The notes beneath the pieces are model-generated. The model was not told the DNA's origin and ran no database searches. It saw nothing but the letters and a program-made list of their open reading frames with translations. A program made the position numbers and the translations under genes. Below, one piece after another: positions 1 through 8,115 of a DNA stretch of 64,000 bases. The DNA is from Thermanaerothrix sp034436175 (GTDB lineage Bacteria; Chloroflexota; Anaerolineae; Anaerolineales; Anaerolineaceae): positions 1 through 64,000 of the forward strand of contig CAYRUO010000009.1 in the NCBI GenBank assembly GCA_964427505.1. The letters are read 5' to 3'. Within the stretch, counting starts at the first letter, position 1, and each line of letters begins with the position of its first letter.

Positions 1-2
1 TG

Positions 3-452
3 GAACTGGCCCTCTCCGGCGCCGCCCCGGCGCGGCTCGTGATCCCGGCCATGGGTGGGATTCACGCCCTGATCGGCCTGGTCGAGGGGGCAATCACGCT
101 GGGGGCGCTGGCGTTTCTGCACACTGCCCGCCCGGCAATACGCCAGCCTGCGCCACTCTCGCCCGTCGAACGCCGCGGTGTCTTCTTGGGCGGCCTGCTC
201 ATCACCCTGGTCTTGATCATCGCCGCACCCCTCGCCTCCACCGCGCCGGATGGATTGGAGCGGGTGGCCGAGGATTTGGGTTTTATCACCCACGCCGCCG
301 CACCGCTGTTTCACTTACTCGCCGATTACACCGTGCCGGGGTTGGGCGAAGGGGCGTTGAGCACCATCGCCGCCGGGTTGATCGGCGCGGCCTTGGTGCT
401 GGCCGCAATCTGGGGCATAATCGCTCTGCGCGCACGCCACGCCGGACGTTAG
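3..452 (+). CDS. cbiM: CbiM-type ECF cobalt/nickel transporter membrane subunit, C-terminal part
   Basis: The reading frame is open from base 3, so the gene starts outside the window; a Met codon at 39 is internal. The first visible residues (ELALSG, then VIPAMGGIHALIG) match the C-terminal core of CbiM, the substrate-specific membrane subunit of group I ECF importers for Co2+ or Ni2+. A PDGLE motif (bases about 247-261) lies between two hydrophobic segments, so the protein ends in the CbiN-like PDGLE domain that serves as the small subunit in many such systems. It is followed after 10 bp by cbiQ and then cbiO, the normal order. Whether the metal is Co or Ni cannot be told, because the metal-binding N-terminus is missing. 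Confidence 0.85.
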   Translation, partial: ELALSGAAPARLVIPAMGGIHALIGLVEGAITLGALAFLHTARPAIRQPAPLSPVERRGVFLGGLLITLVLIIAAPLASTAPDGLERVAEDLGFITHAAAPLFHLLADYTVPGLGEGALSTIAAGLIGAALVLAAIWGIIALRARHAGR

Positions 453-462
453 TCTGCGGGCA

Positions 463-1236
463 ATGCACCGCCTAGCCCATCCCTCACCTTCCCGCCTGGC
501 CGTGGTGGATGCGCGCCTGAAAGTGCTCCTCGGCGTGGGCTTACTGCTAGGGGTTGCCCTCACCCCCATCGGGCACTGGGGGGCACTGGGCGTCTATGCC
601 GTACTGACCCTCGTCCTGTGGCGCTGGGGAGCACCGGCGCTCCCCCTCTGGCGGTCAGCACTGTGGGCGTCGCCGTTTGTCCTGGCGGTACTGCCCTGGC
701 TGGTGCTGACGCCCGGCCCGCCCTGGCTCACCCTGGGCAGCGAAAAGATGTCCTTGACCATCACCCAGCCCGGCCTCGAGCGGGTTGCCCATTTGATCCT
801 GCGCGTCGTGCTCTCGACCACCATCGCGGGTCTGCTGGTGGGTACCACGCCCTGGACGGCACTGCTGGCGGCCCTGCGCGCCCTGGGCTTGCCGCGCCTT
901 TTGGTCAGCAGCATGGGGTTGATGCTCCATTATTTAGGCCTGTGGATGAGCACGGCGCAAACCCTCCAGCGGGCGCGGGCGGCGCGTTCACCGCATCTCC
1001 CCGGCTACCGCGCCGGCGGACGTCTGACCTGGCGGGCGCGCACGACCGGCGGGATGGTCGGCAATCTGTTCTTGCGTGCGCTGGCGCAGGCTGAACGCAC
1101 CTATCACGCCATGCTGGCACGCGGGTTCGATGGCGAGATGCGCACCTTGCCCCTGTCGCCCCTCAACCGCCAGGTTTGGTGGGCAGGATTAGCCCTGGCC
1201 GCCTTGCTCGGCCTGGCCGGGTTGCTCATCCCCTAG
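463..1236 (+). CDS. cbiQ: CbiQ, energy-coupling factor transmembrane (T) component
   Basis: A 257-residue, very hydrophobic protein with about five membrane segments, the usual size of the T component that couples CbiM to the ATPase. The two short Ala/Arg coupling motifs of the family are visible in the cytoplasmic part: RARAARSPH near residue 170 and ARGFDGEMR near 217. They dock onto the ATPase groove. No strong ribosome site precedes the ATG, but the 10-bp gap to cbiM suggests translational coupling. It forms one operon with the genes on either side. Confidence 0.9.
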   Translation: MHRLAHPSPSRLAVVDARLKVLLGVGLLLGVALTPIGHWGALGVYAVLTLVLWRWGAPALPLWRSALWASPFVLAVLPWLVLTPGPPWLTLGSEKMSLTITQPGLERVAHLILRVVLSTTIAGLLVGTTPWTALLAALRALGLPRLLVSSMGLMLHYLGLWMSTAQTLQRARAARSPHLPGYRAGGRLTWRARTTGGMVGNLFLRALAQAERTYHAMLARGFDGEMRTLPLSPLNRQVWWAGLALAALLGLAGLLIP

Positions 1237-1242
1237 GCAGAG

Positions 1243-1959
1243 ATGTACCTTATGACCAAAGCCGCCGTCGAGATCACCCACCTCACCTATGTATATCCTC
1301 CGGATCGGGTTGCCCTGCGTGAGATCAATTTGCGCATTGCACCGGGTGAACACGTGGCGCTGGTCGGGCCGAACGGCGCCGGAAAATCCACCCTGCTCTG
1401 GCACCTCAACGGCCTGTTGATCGGCCAGGGGGAAGTGCGCATCTTGGGCACACCGCTCACGCCGCAGACCGCGCGCCGGGTGCGCCATCAGGTGGGGCTG
1501 GTCTTCCAAGCCCCGCAGGATCAACTCTTCTGCCCCACTGTTTTCGAGGATGTGGCCTACGCCCCACTTTACGCCGGCTTGCCCCCCGCCGAAGTCGAGG
1601 CGCGGGTGCGGGCGGCGCTGGATCAAGTCGGGATGCGCACCCATGCCGCGCGTTCGCCCCTCCACCTGAGCCTGGGGGAGCAAAAGCGGGTGGCATTAGC
1701 AACCGTTCTGGTGATGCAACCGGCCATCCTCGCCCTGGACGAACCTACCGCCGGCCTCGACCCGCGCGGACGGCGTGAACTGATCGCCCTGTTGCAAACC
1801 CTGCCCCAAACGCTGATCCTCGCCACCCACGACCTCGACCTGGTGCGCCGGGTTTGCCCGCGCACGGTGGTGCTGGATGGCGGGGTCATCGTGGCCGATG
1901 GACCCACCGCGCAGATATTAGGGGATACAACCTTCCTGCTGGCGCATGGGCTGGCTTAA
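1243..1959 (+). CDS. cbiO: CbiO, energy-coupling factor ATP-binding protein
   Basis: A 238-residue ABC ATPase. Visible motifs are Walker A GPNGAGKST (about residue 45), Q-loop VFQAPQDQLF, signature LSLGEQKRVALA (about 145), Walker B ILALDEPTAGLD and the switch His in LATHDLDLV. The QDQLF sequence after the Q-loop is typical of ECF ATPases of the CbiO type. The start may be the Met at 1243 or the one at 1252; neither has a convincing ribosome site. Its stop codon overlaps the stop of the converging M55 peptidase gene. Confidence 0.92.
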   Translation: MYLMTKAAVEITHLTYVYPPDRVALREINLRIAPGEHVALVGPNGAGKSTLLWHLNGLLIGQGEVRILGTPLTPQTARRVRHQVGLVFQAPQDQLFCPTVFEDVAYAPLYAGLPPAEVEARVRAALDQVGMRTHAARSPLHLSLGEQKRVALATVLVMQPAILALDEPTAGLDPRGRRELIALLQTLPQTLILATHDLDLVRRVCPRTVVLDGGVIVADGPTAQILGDTTFLLAHGLA

Positions 1960-2780
1960 CGCACGGCCAGGGCGACCGCGGCGCGAAAACTGCGGTAAGC
2001 GCTCAGGGCATCCGGGGCGGTGAAGGCAATCGTGCGCCCGTCCACCCGTTCGGCGCCCGGCAGCAGCATTGCCCCATCGGCCATCTGCGTCGCCAGGAAC
2101 TCCACCTGCACCCGCAGCGGCGTTTCCAGGCGCAGCGGGCGCGGCCCCTGCCCCTCGCGGAAGCGGCGCACCGCGCGCTGTGCCCCTTCCTGAATGCGCG
2201 CATGGGCTTCGGCCAGCGGTAAGCATTCCGCCGCCCAACGTCCGACGGCCTGCTTGACCTGCACCGTTTCTACCTCGGGCACCCACTCGCGCGCCTCGGC
2301 ACATACCGCCTGATCACCCGAGACCATCAGTACCGGCACACCGAAATGCCCGCACACCGCAGCGTTGAAGCCGAACTCGCCGCATAAGCGCCCGTTGAGC
2401 CACAGGTTGGCCACGCGCGTGCTCGACCAGGTATGATCGAGGATGGCGTTTGGCGTGCCGGCGCGGGCATGGTAGCCGATGAACAGCGCCGCATCTACGC
2501 CGCTTTGCACGCCCTGCACCATCGAGAGCGGCGCCGGGGTGCCGGCGGCCAATTGGGCGCGCGGGTCGAGGGCTTCGATGAGCAGGTTACTGCTGTCCCA
2601 GTGCCCATCGGCGACGACGAACGCCTTGGCGCCCGCTTCGGCGGCCCCGCGGATGGCGGCGTTGACATCCTCGGTCATGATCTTGCGAAAGCGCTGGTAT
2701 TCGGCATGTTCGGGGTTGACCTGATTCCAATTCACCACCCCCGAAATCCCTTCCATATCTACGGCAATGAGCAGTCGCAT
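1956..2780 (-). CDS. M55 family D-aminopeptidase (DppA-like)
   Basis: A 274-residue cytoplasmic peptidase of the DppA family, which are zinc D-aminopeptidases that release D-Ala from short peptides and are thought to recycle cell-wall peptides. The family metal ligands are visible: D8 and E10 in VDMEGISGV, H60 in VADGHWDS, H104 in IGYHARAG and E135 in CGEFG. A GGGAGG-like ribosome site lies 8 bases before the ATG. It is a stand-alone gene converging on cbiO, with overlapping stop codons. The exact substrate is not shown by the sequence. Confidence 0.88.
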   Translation of the reverse strand: MRLLIAVDMEGISGVVNWNQVNPEHAEYQRFRKIMTEDVNAAIRGAAEAGAKAFVVADGHWDSSNLLIEALDPRAQLAAGTPAPLSMVQGVQSGVDAALFIGYHARAGTPNAILDHTWSSTRVANLWLNGRLCGEFGFNAAVCGHFGVPVLMVSGDQAVCAEAREWVPEVETVQVKQAVGRWAAECLPLAEAHARIQEGAQRAVRRFREGQGPRPLRLETPLRVQVEFLATQMADGAMLLPGAERVDGRTIAFTAPDALSAYRSFRAAVALAVR

Positions 2781-3057
2781 GGTATGAGCCTCCCACAGGT
2801 GACGTTGCCCTAATCTTATCCCAGGCCGAGGGGGGCGGCAAGATGTGACTTGTAGCGGGTTACAGATTGCGAAACACCCGTTGAACAGAATATGCCCGCC
2901 TTTGTATTGCTCTGAGCGCCCCTACAAACATCCAACTGCCCTCGCACCCAAGGTGAGGGGCATTTTGGTTTGACTTGGGCGTGTCCTCACAGTATCATGA
3001 TCTCAAGCCGAGGTTCATTCCGAACGATCCCCCATCTTTTGCAAAAGGTGAAAGGCT

Positions 3058-3855
3058 GTGCTTAAGCGCCATCCTCTACTCGGGTTTTATCTGCTGGCGT
3101 TTGGCCTGGCCTGGTTGGGCTGGCTACCCCAAGTCTTGGGGGCAAGCGGTATCGCACCCTTCGATCAACCTTACTGGCAAGGACTGCTCATCCTTCCCGG
3201 CCTCGCGCCCGCCCTGGCCGCCCTGCTGATCACCGGGGCGACCGCAGGGGGTTCGGGCGTGCGGCGGTTGTTTCAGCCGCTACTGCGCTGGCGCGTGGGA
3301 TGGCCGTGGTACGGCGCGGCGGTTGCCGGGCCGTTGGGGTTGTTGCTGGTGGCCAAGGGGATAACGACTGGGCTCGGACTGCCGGGCATCCCCGCCGGCT
3401 CACCGCAAGCGGGCGCCTCGCTCATCGCGACCGCGTTCATCGCCTCGCTCTTGGCCAATCCCTGGGAGGAAGTGGGCTGGCGCGGCTTTGCCCTGCCGCG
3501 CTGGCAAAAGCGCTATTCCGCCCTAACCGCTTCGCTGATCCTCGGAAGCCTATGGGGACTGTGGCACCTACCGCTCTTCTTTTGGGTCGGCAACCCCATG
3601 GCTACCTACCCGTTTGGGCTGTGGTTTCTCAGCCTGCTTGCCCTGACCGTGCTCTATACCTGGCTATATAACGCGACCGCCGGCAATCTCTTCGTGGTGG
3701 CTCTTTTTCATGTGAGTCTCAATACCTTCGGCGCCGTGGTGCAGGGTATGTCACTGCTGAGCCTGGTCATGGTCTATGGCTTGGCCGCGCTGATCCTGCT
3801 CATCCGTTTTGGGCCGACGCATCTCTCACCCCGGCCGCGGATTCAGGCCGACTAA
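3058..3855 (+). CDS. CPBP family intramembrane glutamic endopeptidase (CAAX/Abi type)
   Basis: A 265-residue polytopic membrane protein with the three motifs of the CPBP (Rce1-like) protease family: EEVGWRGF (the EExxxR motif, about residue 138), LWGLWHLPLFF (second His motif, about 165) and FHVSLN (third, about 218). Bacterial members process or sequester membrane peptides, but the substrate here is unknown. The start is GTG at 3058, with AAAAGGTGAAA just upstream. It is monocistronic between the M55 peptidase and pepT. Confidence 0.85.
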   Translation: MLKRHPLLGFYLLAFGLAWLGWLPQVLGASGIAPFDQPYWQGLLILPGLAPALAALLITGATAGGSGVRRLFQPLLRWRVGWPWYGAAVAGPLGLLLVAKGITTGLGLPGIPAGSPQAGASLIATAFIASLLANPWEEVGWRGFALPRWQKRYSALTASLILGSLWGLWHLPLFFWVGNPMATYPFGLWFLSLLALTVLYTWLYNATAGNLFVVALFHVSLNTFGAVVQGMSLLSLVMVYGLAALILLIRFGPTHLSPRPRIQAD

Positions 3856-3906
3856 CGCACAAAGCGGTGGCTGAAAGGTTCTGCGTGAAGCGCTTGCTTT
3901 TAGCAG

Positions 3907-3912
3907 TATAAT
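3907..3912 (+). promoter_or_regulatory. Possible -10 element of the pepT promoter
   Basis: A perfect TATAAT lies 87 bases before the pepT start. The -35 region at the proper distance is poor, so the assignment is tentative. Confidence 0.4.
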
Positions 3913-3998
3913 CGGGAATGCGTCCCTGCTGATCAAAGTGGGGATGGTCTTTTCCCCACATGACAACCCAGTTTCAGGATTGCGGAGGCTCTTTCAAT

Positions 3999-5252
3999 AT
4001 GACGACATCCGACCTGCCCGACGTTGCCCAGCGCTTTATTCGTTACGCCCGCATAGATACCCAATCCGATCCCCATTCGTCCACCTCTCCCAGCACGGCC
4101 AAGCAACTCGACCTGGCGCGCCTGCTGGTGCAGGAACTGGAAGCGCTGGGATTACAGGACGTGACCCTGGACGAGCACGGTTACGTCATGGCCACCTTGC
4201 CGTCCAACGTCGCTCATCCTGTGCCCACCGTGGGACTGATCGCCCACATGGATACCAGCCCTGACCTGACCGGCACCAATGTCAACCCCCAGGTGCATCT
4301 TTACCAGGGCGGGGATCTGGTGCTGGATGCCGAAAACGGCGTGGTGCTCTCACCGCGCGAGTTTCCTGACCTTAACCACTACATTGGCCAAGCCCTGATT
4401 ACCACCGATGGGCGCACCCTGCTCGGCGCCGACGATAAGGCCGGCATTGCCGAGATCATGACCGCGCTGGCCTATCTGATGACACATCCCGAGATTCCCC
4501 GCGGACGGATTCGGGTGGCATTTACCCCGGATGAAGAGATCGGGCGCGGCGCCGACCACTTCGACGTGGCGCGCTTCGGCGCCGATTTCGCCTATACCGT
4601 GGATGGGGGTGAATTGGGAGAGTTATCCTTTGAGACTTTCAACGCTGCCCGCGCCGAGGTGACGGTGCGTGGGCGCAGTGTCCACCCCGGCAGTGCCAAG
4701 GACAAGATGATCAACGCCAACGAGGTGGCGATGCAGTTCCACGCCCTGCTGCCCGCCGTCGAGCGCCCGGAATACACCGCGGGTTACGAGGGGTTTTATC
4801 ACCTCTTGACCTTCCAGGGCAGTGTGGAAGAAGCGCGCCTGCATTACATTATCCGCGACCATGACCGCGGGCGCTTTGAAGCCCGCAAAGCCTGGTTACA
4901 GCGCGCGGCGGAGTTTGTCAATGCGCGCTATGGGCAACCGTTGGTGCAAGTTAAGGTGCAAGATCAATATTACAACCTGCGCGAAAAGATCGAGCCGGTG
5001 ATGCACATTGTGGATGTGGCTAAAGCGGCCATGCTCGCCTGCGGGGTGACGCCCAAGATCGTGCCGGTGCGCGGCGGCACCGACGGCGCGCGCCTCTCGT
5101 ACATGGGCTTGCCGACCCCCAACCTGTTCACCGGCGGGCACAACTTCCACGGGCGCTACGAGTACATTCCCATCCCTGCGATGGGAAAAGCCGTGGCGGT
5201 GCTGGTCGAGTTGGTGCGGCGGATCGCCGAACCCCCAACAAAAAAGGGATGA
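3999..5252 (+). CDS. pepT: Peptidase T (M20B tripeptide aminopeptidase)
   Basis: A 417-residue zinc aminopeptidase that removes the N-terminal residue from tripeptides in the cytoplasm. The M20 dizinc motifs are all present: IAHMDTSPD, LGADDKAGIAEI (bridging Asp), TPDEEIGRGAD (catalytic Glu and ligand Glu), the VDGGELGE Asp, and GGHNFHGRYE near the C-terminus. I chose the ATG at 3999 because GGAGG at 3984-3988 sits 10 bases upstream; an in-frame ATG at 3960 would add 13 unlikely residues. Length and order of motifs match PepT. Confidence 0.93.
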   Translation: MTTSDLPDVAQRFIRYARIDTQSDPHSSTSPSTAKQLDLARLLVQELEALGLQDVTLDEHGYVMATLPSNVAHPVPTVGLIAHMDTSPDLTGTNVNPQVHLYQGGDLVLDAENGVVLSPREFPDLNHYIGQALITTDGRTLLGADDKAGIAEIMTALAYLMTHPEIPRGRIRVAFTPDEEIGRGADHFDVARFGADFAYTVDGGELGELSFETFNAARAEVTVRGRSVHPGSAKDKMINANEVAMQFHALLPAVERPEYTAGYEGFYHLLTFQGSVEEARLHYIIRDHDRGRFEARKAWLQRAAEFVNARYGQPLVQVKVQDQYYNLREKIEPVMHIVDVAKAAMLACGVTPKIVPVRGGTDGARLSYMGLPTPNLFTGGHNFHGRYEYIPIPAMGKAVAVLVELVRRIAEPPTKKG

Positions 5253-5261
5253 ACCATCCCT
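5245..5261 (-). terminator. Rho-independent terminator of the LysR gene
   Basis: Read on the minus strand, AGGGATG, a 3-base loop and CATCCCT are followed by TTTTTTGTT. It lies 32 bases past the LysR stop and overlaps the 3' end of pepT. Confidence 0.7.
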
Positions 5262-5292
5262 AGTGCCGTCTTCAGCAATTGGCGCCGCGCAC

Positions 5293-6237
5293 CTAAGCGG
5301 GCCCGAATGGCGTCGCCGAAGCATCTAGATCCGGAACATGGACGTGAGGATAGCGCTCTGCCAAGAGCCGTAGAAAGGCACGCGCCACCGGACCGGGAGG
5401 CCAATCGGTGCGCCACAGCACCTTGAGCGCCCGCCGCAGATCAGGTGCTTCTTCCAGCGTCAGCAGTGATAAGCGCCCCTGCTGTTCATCGTCACGCACC
5501 AGGCAGGCCGGCAAGAGAGAGACGCCCAGCCCGTGAATAATGGCTTGACGTAGTGCATGCGGATCGTTGAACTCCGCTACAATATGCGGTGTCAACCCAA
5601 ACCTTGAAAATAAGCCCAACACCCATTCGTGGGTGTGACTGCCGCGTTGGCGGACGAGGAAGGGCTGCCGGGCTAATTCGTAAATCGAAATGGTCTCCCG
5701 CCCGGCCCAGGGGTGATTGCTACCCACCACCACCACAAGATACGTATCACCCAACTCGGCAATGCGCAAGTGCGGTTCTGGCTCCACTTCTCCTTCCACC
5801 AGCGCGAGGTCGAGTCGTCGCCTTAGCACGTTGTTGACCAGAGCCGGCGTAATCTCGGTGTACACGGTGGCTTTGAGATGGGGAAAGCGTTCATGGAAGG
5901 CCAACAGCCACTCGGTAAGCAGGTGAGCCGCCGCGCCGGGAGTTACACCAAGCCGTACTTCCCCCTCTTTAAGGTTGCTAACCTGAGTCAGTTCACTTTC
6001 TGCGGCAGCGGTCAGCCACAAGATCTGTCGGGCATACGTCAACAGGCGTTCCCCGGCCGGAGAAAGGCGCACCCCGTGAGCATGGCGCTCAAACAGCACG
6101 ACGCCGAGCCCTGCTTCCAGATCATGGATGTGCTGGCTCACCGCAGCCTGTGTCATATAAAGCCGTTCCGCGGCACGGCTGATGCTTCCCTCTTCGGCAA
6201 CGGTCATAAAAACGTCCAGTTTGTGTAGGCTCAACAT
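5293..6237 (-). CDS. LysR family transcriptional regulator
   Basis: A 314-residue regulator with the LysR N-terminal winged helix (residues 1-60; SISRAAERLYMTQAAVSQHI is the helix-turn-helix) and the periplasmic-binding-like effector domain from about residue 90. It is transcribed divergently from the sulfur-transporter gene at 6372, the classic arrangement for a LysR protein and its target. A palindrome with T-N11-A geometry lies between them. A sulfur compound is a reasonable guess for the effector, from context only. It ends in a clear terminator. Confidence 0.93.
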   Translation of the reverse strand: MLSLHKLDVFMTVAEEGSISRAAERLYMTQAAVSQHIHDLEAGLGVVLFERHAHGVRLSPAGERLLTYARQILWLTAAAESELTQVSNLKEGEVRLGVTPGAAAHLLTEWLLAFHERFPHLKATVYTEITPALVNNVLRRRLDLALVEGEVEPEPHLRIAELGDTYLVVVVGSNHPWAGRETISIYELARQPFLVRQRGSHTHEWVLGLFSRFGLTPHIVAEFNDPHALRQAIIHGLGVSLLPACLVRDDEQQGRLSLLTLEEAPDLRRALKVLWRTDWPPGPVARAFLRLLAERYPHVHVPDLDASATPFGPA

Positions 6238-6255
6238 CGCCAGGAGATTAACCTT

Positions 6256-6278
6256 TTACTTATACCTTGGATAAGTAA
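6256..6278. promoter_or_regulatory. LysR-type operator in the divergent LysR/transporter intergenic region
   Basis: A perfect 8-bp inverted repeat, TTACTTAT-N7-ATAAGTAA, contains TTA-N7-TAA and T-N11-A, the usual LysR recognition pattern. It lies 19 bases upstream of the LysR start and about 94 before the transporter start. It could serve both autorepression and activation. Confidence 0.7.
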
Positions 6279-6371
6279 TTTGTCCTTGTAAGAGCATCTT
6301 TGCCTAATTACATTATATCGTGATCACACACGCCTGGCGAAAAGGCATCATTTACAACTGGAGGAGGTCAG

Positions 6372-7850
6372 ATGCTGAAACGTATTCTCACCCGTCAATG
6401 GTCGTTTTTCTGGGCGGGGGTTGGCTTTGGGGTAGCGCAAATCATCTATATGATTGCCGGTTACATCAAGGCTGCCGCCGACGGTAAACCCTTGGTTAGC
6501 AATCCGATCACCGTCACCACAAACCTGGGAGGGATGTTCCGCGGGATCGAAGTCTTCTGGTGGGGTGGCAAGACCTTTGGTCTAGAAAAGGGTCTCTATG
6601 GCTCTGCCTTTAGTGTGGACACGTGGGGTCCCATTCTGGGAATGATCCTAGGTGGGCTACTGGTAGCGTTAGCCGAACGTGAGTCGCGCGCCTGGGCCCG
6701 CTATAGCCCTAAGATGCTGCTGACCTCTTTAGTAGGGGGGTTCATTTTCAGTTATGGCACACGTTTGGCGGGCGGCTGTACGCTCAATCATCTACTGGGC
6801 GGCATACCGCTGATGAGCATAAAATCCACGGTGGTCATTCTGTTCATGACGATCGGGGGATTAAGCATGTTCTTCTTGATGGCTAAAATGGGGGTGGGCT
6901 CTTATTTCAAACATCAGGAGACCCTTTCCTATGTCAAGTCTGCCCGCGAAAAGAACCTACTCGCCGATGGCGTGACCTACGATCCAAATTACAATCCCTG
7001 GCGCGATCCTTGGCGCTGGGCGGGTATGGCTTTCTTGGTGCTGTTTCTGGTCCCCGCCATCTACTACTTCTTCAGCCCCGAATCCAAGCACAGCGTACCG
7101 AATTCGGGCTGGTTGTTCATGGGCTTGACGTTATTGGCCGGCGTTGTGGGTGGTTTTGCCATGGCCAAATCGGGCTTCGGCACCGAATGCGCGCTGGTCA
7201 GCGCCGAAGCCAGCGCGATGCTCAAAAAGGATGAGGAACGCTTTGCGCGGATGGGCATTCCTGCCATTACCCGCACGTTGTTCAAGGGACTGTTACCTTT
7301 GCAGGGGTTGCTGGCGTCCATTGTGATCACCGGCGTATTTGCCGTCGGGGCGTGGGTGCTCTTCGGCGTCAACCTGGGCTTTCAATCGCCGGTTAAGAAC
7401 CAGCTCAATTGGGCGGCTATGTTAGGTGGGCTCTTGCTGGGTGCCGGCGCTGTCGCCCTCATCGGGTGTGAGATCCGTTCTTACATGCGCCTGGGACTCG
7501 GTTATACCAACACCTTGATCGGTTTCATCGGTTTCGCCCTAGGCTACTTGCCCTACACCCTGTTTTATGAACAGCACAAGGCATTTGAAGAAATCATCTT
7601 GGTTCAGGAATACACCTGGGGGCAGTTGCTCTTCCCCAATAATATAGCCGCTCAGCAAATCTTTGCCGTGATTTGGACCCTGGCATTGTTCGGGGCGCTC
7701 ATCTGGGCGATCCGGGCCGGAGCACGCAACCTGAAGGTGCAAACAGTTCATGTGCTCAATCGTTCAACCGAGGATCTGCAGTTAGGCGTCGAGGGAGCAC
7801 CAGTGGTTACCCAGCCGCAACCCGTGCCCACTTTTGGCAGTGCCGACTAA
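6372..7850 (+). CDS. YeeE/YedE family sulfur-compound transporter (TsuA-like)
   Basis: A 492-residue polytopic membrane protein with about 12 hydrophobic segments. Characterised relatives (TsuA/YeeE) carry thiosulfate across the inner membrane using conserved cysteines in the pore. Here single Cys residues sit in the family-like contexts GGCTLNHLL (C136), GTECALVS (C273) and LIGCEIRSY (C366). GGAGGAGG lies a few bases before the ATG. The divergent LysR gene supports regulated uptake. Some relatives are annotated as selenium transporters, so the exact substrate is open. A strong terminator follows. Confidence 0.82.
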   Translation: MLKRILTRQWSFFWAGVGFGVAQIIYMIAGYIKAAADGKPLVSNPITVTTNLGGMFRGIEVFWWGGKTFGLEKGLYGSAFSVDTWGPILGMILGGLLVALAERESRAWARYSPKMLLTSLVGGFIFSYGTRLAGGCTLNHLLGGIPLMSIKSTVVILFMTIGGLSMFFLMAKMGVGSYFKHQETLSYVKSAREKNLLADGVTYDPNYNPWRDPWRWAGMAFLVLFLVPAIYYFFSPESKHSVPNSGWLFMGLTLLAGVVGGFAMAKSGFGTECALVSAEASAMLKKDEERFARMGIPAITRTLFKGLLPLQGLLASIVITGVFAVGAWVLFGVNLGFQSPVKNQLNWAAMLGGLLLGAGAVALIGCEIRSYMRLGLGYTNTLIGFIGFALGYLPYTLFYEQHKAFEEIILVQEYTWGQLLFPNNIAAQQIFAVIWTLALFGALIWAIRAGARNLKVQTVHVLNRSTEDLQLGVEGAPVVTQPQPVPTFGSAD

Positions 7851-7887
7851 CCCTCACCGATAATCGCCTAATACATTTTAGAAAAAG

Positions 7888-7925
7888 AGACGGTCAGGGC
7901 AAGTCGCAAAACACCCTGACCGTCT
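7888..7925 (+). terminator. Rho-independent terminator after the YeeE/YedE gene
   Basis: A 12-bp stem (AGACGGTCAGGG with CCCTGACCGTCT), a 14-base loop and a T-rich tail (TCTTTATTC), 38 bases after the stop codon. Confidence 0.85.
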
Positions 7926-7976
7926 TCTTTATTCTTGATGATGATCCCTGAGGTTTCCAACCTTCAGCGCGGAGAA

Positions 7977-7985
7977 TGGTATAAT
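7977..7985 (+). promoter_or_regulatory. Extended -10 promoter element, probably for glgP
   Basis: TGGTATAAT is a TGn-extended -10 box lying about 130 bases before the phosphorylase start. No good -35 is seen, as is common with extended -10 promoters. Confidence 0.5.
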
Positions 7986-8115
7986 AAATCGCGGTGATCA
8001 TACAACCCGGACGTTTGCCCGGCGCTTAGTTTTTTCACCCGGTTCTGGCTTTCGTGCACGAAAGTCACAGCCGCGTTTTGTGTTTAAATTCTGATGAAAG
8101 AGGTTGATCACTTCA

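Noticed and set aside
2937..2966. Hairpin (TGCCCTCGCACC with GGTGAGGGGCA) followed by TTTT, resembling a plus-strand terminator
   Set aside because: No plus-strand gene ends upstream of it; the neighbouring M55 gene points the other way, so it terminates nothing visible.
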